Shown piece by piece: positions 23,302-33,624 of a DNA stretch of 64,000 nt; the stretch's first letter is position 1; every line of letters begins with the position of its first letter. This DNA comes from Trogon surrucura (Eukaryota > Chordata > Aves > Trogoniformes > Trogonidae): positions 3,157,562-3,221,561 of the forward strand of contig CM036624.1 in the NCBI GenBank assembly GCA_020746105.1, read 5' to 3'. The position numbers and the translations under genes were made by a program. The notes beneath the pieces were generated by a model. It worked only from the letters and a program-made list of their open reading frames with translations, was not told where the DNA came from and did no database searches.

Positions 23302-26300
23302 GAGAATCTGATCCCAAGTGTGTTAGTGCCATTTTTAGACGCTGCCACTGGAATCCCATGTTGCAACACAAAAATACCTCCACGCGTCGCGTTTCTTCCT
23401 GTCTCCGAGTGTATAACTGGAAGCCTGTTGACAGGCTGTGGGAGAGGGCAAGGGGGAGGTGGAAGTAGCCAACAACTGTATCCCTGAGATAACTTTGCAA
23501 TATGAGTATTAACTCCATTGTTCTGCTTTCTTCCTTTTATACAAATGATGATTTGCCTTCAAAGAGTCTTAACTCCACCCTCCAATAACAATTTGATGCC
23601 AGCGAGAGAAAAAAAGATGGTGTAAGCCGTGCAAAGCACCTACTGTAGAAAAACATTAACATCCTATTTTAATCAGTGCACAATCTGAATAGACTGGTTT
23701 AATGCATCATTAGGAAAAGGATCTAAAACTGCGAGAAACCTCCCAAATCCGAGATCTGTGTATTCACCTAAGTATTTGTTCCTAAGCAATTTCACCACTG
23801 TACAAGCAGTGAGATTGTTAAAAGTACCAAAGCAGTTGTTTCAAGTAGCCTGCAAGCCAGACCTGCCTGACATATATCATTTACATTTCATCAAGCATTT
23901 ATGTGGGGGAGGGAGAAGTAAGAAAGAAAGAGGTGGGGCAATAAGCAGAGCAGAGTAGTACTTCACAGCTACAGCCACCATCTCTGAGTAGGGAGAGGGA
24001 GTTCTTATTACTGTTTTACATAAGGCAGCTGCACTGTATAACAGTTGCCAGTATTAACCAGTACAGTGAAGCTGATCATTAGTCTTTTGATTCAAGATCT
24101 CACAGTCAAAATGGAAAAGCTAACTAATTACAACGGAAGAAGCAGTTCACGTCGCATTGAAGTAATTGTTTGTGCAGCACAACACCCATATCTTCAATTT
24201 AGGTCAGGCCATCAAGAGGAGGAAAAGGACCAAAGACTGAAGATGAGATGCTCTACTTCACACAGTTGCCCTCTGGAAGGACTGGCAAAGGCAGTCACTT
24301 AAATTAAGTACAGGTCATCAGACAAGATATCTAATCTATTCCTAAAACAGGCAGCTCTAGCAGTCCAAATCCCTATGGCCTTTACAGCAACACAATGAAC
24401 TACTTCCTCATGTACCTCTGTCAATTCACGTTAGGTTCCAATTTTTTTTTTAAGCAATATTTCATGTACACCACGACCCTATTGCTCATAGCTAGAAAAA
24501 ATGCTTTGGTTTATTTATGACCTACTAACCTTAAATAATAAAAAAAAAATCCAATCTGAATGTTGAACATAAGCCTGCAGATTTGAAATAAAATTTAAAA
24601 TAAAGCTGGCGTTTGTAACAGCTAGCTAAGCCCAGTAAGGGATTTTATTTTTTTAAATGAAAACCAGATGAGAGAAGATGAAAGGATTTTTTACCCTGCC
24701 TAACCTGCACACGTCAGGAATCAGGGCTGGAGTTCAGGAGTCCTTTTTTTTTTTATGTCTTTGTACTTACAAGTTTCATCCCATTCCAGCAGAAACTAGG
24801 TAACCAAGGAAATACCAAGTTTTTTTTTCATTATGGGAGGTGTGTGTGTGGGGACAATAATAATAATAACCAGTGAATGTAATTCTTTCTAACATGCCAT
24901 CCACTCAGCTGCAATGTCTACATGGCTCCTCTCCTTCCCCTACACCTCATCCTAACTGACAGGTATCAGCCAAGCAAGACCCCGTATTGAAACACGAAGT
25001 GACAGATGGAAGCAGGGAATAAGAGCAAAGGAATAAGTGCTGATAGAAATGGCATACAGAAAAAAAAATAAATCTTAGAACAGGGTGCACGTTAAATATG
25101 AGCAACCCTAAACCATAAAGTCTATTCATTTGGCTAGAACAATGTTGAACAGATGCAGATGCACACTGTGCATCATGCTGCTGTGAGGAACTCGTTTTGT
25201 AACATTCATGGAATTAAACCAAGGAAAAGCCAGTACAAATAGATGGAGCGGGGGGGAGAAAATAATTTCTAAAAGTCAACCTGAGGTATCAACAGCAAGT
25301 ATCTCATGCTATTGTAGAGACAAAAGTAAAAAAAAAAAAAGGGTTGACTGCCACATCTGGTTAGAATTCAGATATATTCATAATCAGTGGCCTTCCTAAA
25401 CAAAACATATCTAACCTACCATAAAGGAGAAAATTACCTGGTTCCATTCTTTTCTAGTTCTCCAATAGACTGTTACTGACTCTGTCCTTTAGATATACTT
25501 GATAGAAAATACAGTTGAGTTAATGCAATAAATACCTCTACATACAATTAGTTGAAAGAAACAGCTAGGACAAAGTCCTTGCCACGGTGTTTGTTCACAA
25601 AATAGGTACAGGCAACACGCTTATGACCTGCAGTCTCTTGGTGCTGGTTCTCAAAGTACGAACAAATTTAATGAAAAACATCCCAATATTTATGAAGATC
25701 ATTAAAACAATCAGAAATAGATGACAAAGAGCGTAAGACATCTTTTGCTAAAGGATGACATAACCAAACAACAACTTATAGAAGCCAATGAACCAGTCGC
25801 AACTTGAGTGCACCAAGCCAAAAGTTGACCCAACAAAACAGAATCCAGACCAGCTGAGGTGCAAGATCACTTTCTGCAGGAGAACTGCTCGCAAAAGCAA
25901 ACAAGGTAAAATTCCTGGGTTACCAAGTTCTGATCCAGCCTCCAAAACCTTTGCCTTACAATATGAAAATTGCAACCCTACATTATTTTTTTTAATTTAT
26001 ATTAGGAATGGGGATAATTGAATTGGAACACACAGAAGATTGGAAAAAAAAATTTGTTGTGCTATGGTAGAAATTTTTAGGAACAAACAATTTACTATGT
26101 GGTGATAAAGTTCTGGATATGGACAGCATGCTGCCACCTAAAAACCATATGAAAAACAATTTAGGTCATCAAGCCTTGATGTACAGTCACCTTTTTTTCC
26201 TCCTGAAAACTATCCTAACAGTTTCTGCATTTATGACAATTTGTAAGGAAAAAGGTCTTCTGTCTCTTTAAGACATTTATTGAGAAATTAAGCCTTCTTA

Positions 26301-26640
26301 AAAGAAAATGTAATTTTCATCAATCCTAAGCAAGTTTAAATTCAATTGAACTATGTCAGCAGAAGAAATTTTACTCAAGTGGGCACCCTATAATTGGCAA
26401 CTTTGATTCATAAAACTCTTGGCCAGCTCTGTTCACGTATGTGATTTTATGTTCTGGATTGCTGTGAAGCTCAATCTCATGAAATAACAGGCATTAATTC
26501 ACTTGTGCTTGGATCCCCAACCTATATTGTTAATTCCCGAATAAGTGAAATGTCTTTCCTTTTCGCAGAAAGAAGTTCAGAAAACTGCCAGCTTCTTGCA
26601 TAGAGACTGAAATAGGACGGGCAGAGAAGGGTGTTGGTGT
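23302..26640. other. Non-coding DNA upstream of the miR-181 cluster
   Basis: No repeat or coding sequence is recognised apart from short simple tracts, such as (GT)n at 24839-24850 and (ATA)n at 24856-24869. The last part should be intron or exon of the primary miR-181a-1/b-1 transcript if that transcript starts upstream. Confidence 0.55.
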
Positions 26641-26642
26641 CG

Positions 26643-26710
26643 GTAAGAGAAAAACGACTGAAGTTGCATCATTGTGTGAATTTTGATTTCCTCCCCCCCC
26701 CTCCTTTCAG
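26643..26710 (+). other. Splice-site-like pair flanking a 68-nt interval upstream of mir-181a-1
   Basis: A donor-like sequence, CG|GTAAGA, starts at 26643. A strong acceptor, a C/T-rich tract with nine consecutive C ending in CTCCTTTCAG, closes at 26710, only 36 nt before the hairpin. Both lie on the microRNA strand. A 68-nt intron would be near the lower size limit for vertebrates, so each site more likely pairs with a distant partner. The acceptor suggests that spliced host RNA isoforms carry mir-181a-1 in an exon. Confidence 0.4.
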
Positions 26711-26765
26711 ACCTTTGAGGATGCTGTCAAGTCAATGGAGCTCTGTTGTAGTGGTTGCTTCAGTG

Positions 26766-26788
26766 AACATTCAACGCTGTCGGTGAGT
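26766..26788 (+). ncRNA. miR-181a-5p mature guide
   Basis: This is the 23-nt dominant mature product with seed ACATTCA, shared with miR-181b. Its last bases read CGGTGAGT, which also forms a consensus 5' splice site (GT at 26783-26784). Confidence 0.97.
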
Positions 26789-26866
26789 TTGGAATTCAAG
26801 TGAAAACCATCGACCGTTGATTGTACCCTCCAGCTAACCATCCTCCTCCATACTTCATGCTTTCAG
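26783..26866 (+). other. Potential 84-nt intron overlapping the mir-181a-1 hairpin
   Basis: CG|GTGAGT inside the mature 5p arm is a good donor. An acceptor, TTCATGCTTTCAG, closes at 26866, just after the hairpin. Splicing between them would remove the loop and the 3p arm and destroy the precursor. Both sites are visible in the sequence; their use is inference. The donor match follows from the conserved microRNA sequence itself, so conservation of the donor alone proves nothing about splicing. Confidence 0.3.
26806..26827 (+). ncRNA. miR-181a-1 3p (star) product
   Basis: This 22-nt segment of the 3p arm begins ACCATCGACC and ends TTGTACC. It is the paralogue-diagnostic arm and pairs with the 5p arm across the stem. 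Confidence 0.93.
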
Positions 26867-26952
26867 GCCTTAACACTGAAGATAGCAACCTAATCAACAC
26901 ATGGTGTGTCTCCCCCACTCCGCCAAGCTTTACAAAAAAAAAGGTCACAATC

Positions 26953-26975
26953 AACATTCATTGCTGTCGGTGGGT
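26953..26975 (+). ncRNA. miR-181b-5p mature guide
   Basis: This 23-nt mature product has seed ACATTCA. It differs from miR-181a-5p in the middle (ATTGC for AACGC) and near its end (GGTGGGT for GGTGAGT). Confidence 0.97.
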
Positions 26976-26992
26976 TTAACTATGTGGACAAG

Positions 26993-27013
26993 CTCACTGA
27001 ACAATGAATGCAA
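26993..27013 (+). ncRNA. miR-181b-1 3p (star) product
   Basis: This 21-nt 3p-arm product begins CTCACTGAACAATG and is specific to the b-1 locus. Confidence 0.9.
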
Positions 27014-27677
27014 CTGTGGCCCCACATTTTACAGTTGCCGTTGAGAGGAGCACCAGCTCTGAAAGCACCAGTGAGAAGCAAACACTTCTCAGAGCCTAGA
27101 TTTTTCTGGTCGAAAGAAATAGTTGTGGATATTCATTTTTTGTTTGCTTGTTTTTAAGTGTGGTTGACTTAGCTGACTAGAAGAAAAAAATAATATCACT
27201 GCCTTTTTCTGGAATATTGTCCTCACAGCATTCAGCATCAATGAAACTATAAATTTTCTTATTTAACATGCGTGCGGAAATAAGTAACAGTACAGGGAGC
27301 TTTGTGTATGTCCACTCCTAAGGACTCTGAGCATGAGAGGAAAGAATATTTAAATATCGTTTCAACTAGCTATTGTGGAAGAGTTCAGAATTTTTTTCTA
27401 TACTTGTCATGACAAATACAAATGGGAAACGGAGTTCAAAGACACAGATAAAATGATAAAGCAAATAAAAGATTAATTATTTTTACAGGAAACTGATTTT
27501 AAGCACCCAAATCAATACTATTTAGGTAGCAAATACTATTACATTTTTGGGGGGAGCTGAAAGATGACAGAGAAATGTACATGCAGAAATACTAAAGGAA
27601 CAGAGGTTAAATTGTAAAATTATTGTAAACTTTGGGTACCTATGTCACACTCTCAGTGTCGCTGACAGTAATAAGAA

Positions 27678-27695
27678 AATAAAAGTGTAAATAAA
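27678..27695 (+). promoter_or_regulatory. Two poly(A) signals downstream of the cluster
   Basis: AATAAA occurs at 27678-27683 and again at 27690-27695, 650-665 nt after the mir-181b-1 hairpin. It is followed by a moderately T-rich stretch. The hexamer is frequent in such AT-rich DNA, so this is only a candidate 3' end for a host RNA isoform. Confidence 0.25.
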
Positions 27696-30600
27696 GCTCT
27701 TGCAGCTTTGTCCTTATTTCCTTACAACGCTTTATTAACCCGGTCAGACACGCAGAAGGACCAACCTACGTTTCCCGCATCGCAATCCAAGGTAAGTTCA
27801 ACCTTTAGACTTAATGCAACTCAGATATGTTGCAGTAGGAATTGCTTCAAAAAAACCGAAAAATCACAAAAATGCACAGCATTCATACTGTTCCTTCTCG
27901 TAATCCTAAATGAGACTGGTATTTGTAGGGGGGGAAATAAAAATCAGTTCCTCAAAGACATAACGACACCAACAAATTAAATCCTGGAAATCCTCGGACA
28001 TTACTTAAAATTGATATTTGGGAAGACTATTTTTTTCACTGCGACATTTACTAGAGAGGAACCCACAGGGTCTGTTGCTCATTGAATGCTACTGTGAGCA
28101 GAGACAGCAGAACAAAGTCTTGAGAAAGGGCTGCTACGAGTGTACGACTTCTCAGCAACACCGTTCAGAGACAAGCCTGTGTCTTTAAAGTCATTTCTAC
28201 AAAAAACAAGAACTTGATTTACTACCAACTTACATATCGCAGATAGATAAAAATCATAGTAAAAGCAGGACTCAATGCTATATATTCTATGTAGAAGGAG
28301 ACACTTTCAGTTTGTTGCTACTTTGTTCTTGCAAGAGTATGCATCAGGCCTTGTTTCTCCAATATATTTTTTAATGCTAATTATAATCACATTACATATT
28401 TTTAGCAGAGAAAATACTTATCAGAATAGAAGACTCTGGAATTTGACATCACTGGAAAGAACCAGTGTCCTGGAGCATGAGAAGTTTCTGTATGTATGTT
28501 TTCTATGCTAACTAATAGTGTCTGAACAGTTTCCATTACAGAAAAAAAAAATTAAGTTGTATAGGTTTTGAAGGCAGTACTTTTCCTAAAAATACATGTT
28601 TGTCTCTGCTTTCTATCATGATTTTTTTTTTCCACACACACTAAATATTAAACAGCAATTCACACCCTACTAGAACAAGATGCAGAAGCCTCAGCCAGCA
28701 TTGACCTAACCACAGATTGATGGATCCACACCCACTGCAAATATAAAACAAATATTTTCAGCTTTACTTCAAATTTTTACTGGTTTCGGAAGAAGAGATT
28801 CTGCAGCAAGGGTTTCTTAATGGTGCCTAGTACAGAATTTTTCAGTAATTTTAGTGATATCATGCTCTCATACAGAGATAGAAAAGTCTTCTTAGTGTAT
28901 AGATAAAGAATATTTCGTACAACTTAACTAAAGCTTCTACCAGCTAGTAATTTACAGGACGTTAATTGGTAAAACAATACCCTTATTCCACACCCCACAA
29001 GAGATATTGGCTCACACACGTCTTTGCTTTTGCTGTAATGCCACAGAACAATCCTATTTTGGTAACGATAGATGCGATATACAGCGGAAAAGCTTCATAG
29101 TCATTTTCATAGTGTGTTTCTTCTTCTTTTTTTTTTTTTTTTTGGTAATACGGTACATATGTACTCAGTGCAATGCCCACAGACCATAGAGACATTCTAG
29201 AAAATTGCTCCTTGGTGTCATTGTAAATAATTCACTCGCAGCAATATTTTTAGGTCAAGCATATCAAAGTTGCAGCAAACACGATGGGCCTTGACATAAT
29301 AGGAGCACTAGTTTTACAGCAGCAGGGGAGGAGGAGAAGGAATGTACTTTCCATACATGAGACATCAGTCGCTGTTCCCCAGTGCACACCACACTGTGCT
29401 TGAAGACAGCAGAGGAGTTATTAAGTGCTTGTTATAATAGCTGGAGCCATTGGAGCTTCGGTTTGTCTCTAAATGTTCATTTTTTTTGTCCTGACTTGGT
29501 TCAAAAGGTCTAACCCAACGGTTTCTGCACCAAGTCTACAATTTCTGTTTAGCCAGCAGAGAAGGACACTTGGATTTACCTCTAAAATTAGCGGTCAAAA
29601 TAAGTCCTATGATAGAAATAGTCTGTAATATTCAGGACTAGGGTTGGATGACTGTGTTAGACTCATGTTTTTGCACAGCCTAATACCACCACACTAACAT
29701 CTCCTGCTTTACAGATGTTGACGTGATGTACAGTAAGTTAAAGAGTTAAATCTAGAAGTAGTCTATAGTTAACTGGAAGCAGTATCTAGATGAACTTGGA
29801 CTCTAACTGTATCTTTCTGAAAAAAAAAAAAAAAAGATCCTGGAACCCTGACTTTTCCTTAATACGAACACCATGTTTTTCTTGCTGACTACCCGCTTTT
29901 TCTTTGCTTTTGATGTTTATCTTTGTTACTTGCCAAAGTTACAAGGAAAACCAATTTATTTCTTTTAAGCATTTGCACGGTGACACACACTCCAGATTAA
30001 ATTTTGTATCTTGCCCTTTCTTTTATTTAAGTTTGTGTGATTTTTTCTTTTTTTTCTTTTATTAGCCTTCCTGTGCATTCTCCTTAAGTGCCAGAAATGC
30101 AGACCTCATTTCAAACTGCCCCGCCAAGACTAGCTGAAATAGTCTGATGTCTCTTGATTTTACAGGTGATCATTGATCCTTCTTGGCCAAAACAAGCATT
30201 TGTAACGGCACCACATGGTTAACACACTTAAATTTATCTAATGTTCTATTCCATAAATGTCCACGACCTTTTTCTTAGTTTAAAATAGATTATTTCATTA
30301 CCTTGAAATGCAGCACTTGCAATTTTTTGAAATTTGAGATTTCTTTTTTCAACATAAAGTTGCTTCTCTCAAAAAAAAAAAAAAATCACAAAGGTTTTGA
30401 AATTTAGAAATCATAGTAGCATGTAGTAGCAGGAATGAGCCTTGAATACAAGCAGAAGCTTCTAAAATGCTGCAGTAAAAAAAAATAATTAAAGAAATAA
30501 ACTTGCCATTGTATTTAATTTCACCAGTATTATTTTAAAATTAGAAGCACAGACTGCAAGAAGGGCAGCAGATACAAACCCAGCAAGTTTTTCATGCTTA

Positions 30601-32692
30601 ATAAGCATTCCCTCTCATACGTAAATGAGGTGCATCTTCAAGGTACATAGGCATAAAAGAAACATGAAAACATTTGCCATTTGTCATTATCGGGAGATAT
30701 GGCCATATAATTTAAGCAAACAGTTTTGGGGATGCAAAAGTTAGCTACTGTCCGATAAGAAATCTATTAGAAGTAAAAAGATATCACTGGTTCTTTACAT
30801 TGAGTCCTCATTCTTTGTTCATGTAGCAAACATAGTATTTAACCATGCCCTGCTGCTGTCTGCATCCAAATTGTACTTACAAGCTCAATATTTTACGTTG
30901 CCGTGTCAGAACAGCCACTAATCACACATCGAATACATGAATATATTTGACAAATACATGTAAGTTTTATGTTTGAGTTTAGGAAGCATTGATCTGAGGA
31001 GGAAGCAGAGCAAGTAATCCAATTGCACCATGTCATGCAAAGGGACAAGAGAGCCAGAAAGTAATATTTACCTTAAGGTAGTGGAAGTTTCACTTTGCAC
31101 TCAAGAAAAAGTATTTATGTATATTGTAGTTTATCTAAACTACTGCATCATCTAAGGGTAATGGCAAGTTACCACAATAATTGTGCTATTAAGCTAACTC
31201 ATTGCCTGTTATTTAGTGATTGAAGAGTTAAAATATTTTATCACAGGCATTTTGAAACACTGAATCAAACAGAAGTACAAAAATATTAGTTTTAACTAGC
31301 AAGAGCTGAGTCCAGGTGGTTGCCCTCAAAAGTCAACATCACCATCTGATGTGTAAAGCATTCCTAATTATCATAAAGCACACCCCGTGCTAATTACTGT
31401 GTTTGCCTCAAAGTAACGAGCCATCCTAAGGCGAGAGTTCACGACAATAGGTTGACATTTAAATGCCATCCAGTTCACTGTCTCTGGTTACCACAGTGAC
31501 AGACAGGATGAAATCACCGGATCCGCCGTCCTGCAGAACAGGGACACCACAAACTGCTCAAAGGACAGCAAAACTTAAAGAACTTTCTGACAGATATTGA
31601 GGATGTAACTGTAGCGAACAGTACTTTAAGGAAAGCAGCCAGATATCTTCAAGGAAGTCTTTGTAGCCTCTCCAGTACAATCCCTGTACATCCCTAGAAG
31701 AACTGCAGGAGATTGTTCCAGAAGTTCACACAGATTGTGGTCCTCTAACGAATGAGTTCAGATTCTCTGCTCTTCGCAGTCAACGTGCTTTTATGGATTT
31801 CAGCAGAGTTAGGCCAATTTGTACAAGATGAGGATTTGGCAAGCCAACACAAGAGAAATGTAATAGTATGGTCCCACACATCCTACACTAAATAAAAAAG
31901 CAGTCGGAGATAGATGTCACTCTTGGGGAAAGGAGGGAAGAGAGAAACAAAAGAACATGTACTTGGAAAACACATGTTCCCACCTACAGAGAGAGCATTT
32001 CTGCCCACAGACAAACTGTGGGTGGCCCCGGACACGCAGCACTTTGACACCTAACCGCTCCGTGCACGTGACCATTTTGCAGGTACAAATAAGGAGCTTC
32101 AGAACGCCGCAGGCAGGAGAGTGTTTCGGGGCAGAAGTCACCCCCACGTTACAATAATCTGGCCTTTGTCACCACATGACAGTCTCCTTCGCTTCATGAA
32201 GCTCAAGGTATGTGGGTGGAAAAGAGCTCGCAGCATATTTTTGCCCGACGATGGCTCCCACAGCACAAGTGCACGCACCTGAAGCAACAGCAGCTTGCTT
32301 TATCTCTCTCCCTTCGCATCATTTCCCATTACTTTGACACGAAGCTGATAAAACTAAGCCATTCCTTGGTTTAATTTGAGGGGACAAAAAAAAAAGAAAA
32401 AGTCAAAGAAAACATTATCACACGCTTTAAAATGCCGTCTGCCACAATATCCAAGAACTTCTTCATTTGGGATTGCCTATTGCCACCCCTCTCTGGCCTA
32501 GAGCTACATATTGAATTTATGTTTGTATCAGCCTTCAGCAGAGATGATTTACGTTCTCTGATTTTAGACATTGTGGGTACATGTACAAATTTTTTTTAAT
32601 TGTCGGCTGGAAGTTTCTTCTGAAACCAGATGACACAGCCACAGGTCTGTTCAAAGTGAGTACCACAGACTGACTCTCAAGAGTCCAAGAGG

Positions 32693-32960
32693 GAAAAAAA
32701 ACCCAACAAAAAAAACAACGCACAACAAACAATAAACCCAAACTCCTCCCTCAAGAAAAACAACTACAAACAAACAACAAAACCCACACCAAGAACTCTC
32801 CCCTTCTTCCTCTTTCTCTCTTGATACCTATCCATCCCATCAATATCTTTATGGATGCAGTCAGGCAATTAAGACACTTCAGACCAAAAAAAAAAAAAAA
32901 ACCAACACAAGAACCCCCCCCAAAAAAACATTTAAGCAAGAAAAACCATCAAAACCATAT
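32693..32960. repeat. A/C-rich, G-poor low-complexity sequence
   Basis: The + strand is almost free of G over 32700-32792 and again over 32885-32938. It consists of A runs, CAAA units and C runs. The asymmetry would favour triplex or R-loop formation if transcribed, but simple mutational slippage explains it. Confidence 0.7.
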
Positions 32961-33590
32961 TTCCTTTCTCCTTACTGACACCGTTCCCTGTGTGGTAATG
33001 CGACTCATGCTTTAAACCTTGTACTGGGATTTTGGGGGCACTTCTGTATCTATTACTAATTAATCAGGAGCATTGGTCAGGAGTAACCCTAGTCTGAGAC
33101 ATGCACCCCTGTCCAGGGGTCGCTTTTTGACTAGAATTTAAGTGCGTACCTTTCCAGGTGGTTTTGACCAGTCACAAGGTCTAGCTCTAGTGGTTCATTT
33201 CTGCTTGGATGAAGTACCTGAGCTACATTTTTCTGTAAGAGATGTCTCCCTGCCTTATTATTTTTCTGTGATGACACTGCCAGATTAGCTCAGGATACCT
33301 ATGGCAAACTTATTTTCCAGGAGGATATCACAACCAAAAGGTAGTCAATAAGGTACCTGCAAGAACATTTTTTTTTGTCATTAAAACTAAAGAGGCATTT
33401 GCCGTTCTTCTACCACAAACGAACTGCTCTTTTTAAAATAAGGTTGCTCACTGACTGCTTTTCAAGCTCTCACATGTGCATCGTTTCCATCAGCCAGAAG
33501 TGTAAATTTGCAAGCAAAGGGAACACAGACACACACATGCACGCTGTCTGATAAAACCTCTACGGAAGGCAAAGCTGTCACCAGATGGCA

Positions 33591-33624
33591 TTTTTAAATT
33601 TTAAATTTTTAAATTTTAAATTTT
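33591..33624. repeat. 15-bp A/T tandem duplication
   Basis: TTTTTAAATTTTAAA occurs twice in tandem and is followed by TTTT. The unit is itself nearly palindromic. Confidence 0.85.

Larger units (their letters stand above)
26747..26850 (+). ncRNA. MIR181A1: mir-181a-1 precursor hairpin
   Basis: This is a complete microRNA precursor. The 5p arm (26766-26788) begins AACATTCAACGC with seed ACATTCA and matches vertebrate miR-181a-5p base for base. The 3p arm (26806-26827) begins ACCATCGACCG, which identifies the a-1 locus; the a-2 3p arm begins ACCACTGACCG. The 17-nt loop differs slightly from human. Flanking GGTTGCTT and AGCTAACC extend the lower stem, and CNNC motifs lie about 15-18 nt beyond the 3p arm, where SRSF3 supports Drosha processing. 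In mammals miR-181a tunes T-cell receptor sensitivity by lowering phosphatases, and it affects B-cell development. It is clustered with mir-181b-1; the two mature 5p starts are 187 nt apart. Confidence 0.98.
26935..27028 (+). ncRNA. MIR181B1: mir-181b-1 precursor hairpin
   Basis: This is a complete precursor, 84 nt after the mir-181a-1 hairpin. The stem base AAAGGTCACAATC pairs with the CAACTGTGGCCCC region. The 5p arm (26953-26975) begins AACATTCATTGC and the 3p arm (26993-27013) begins CTCACTGAACAA. Both match vertebrate miR-181b-1 products. The loop TTAACTATGTGGACAAG differs from human by only a few bases. It is co-transcribed with mir-181a-1 and shares the seed ACATTCA, so the target sets overlap. 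Confidence 0.98.
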
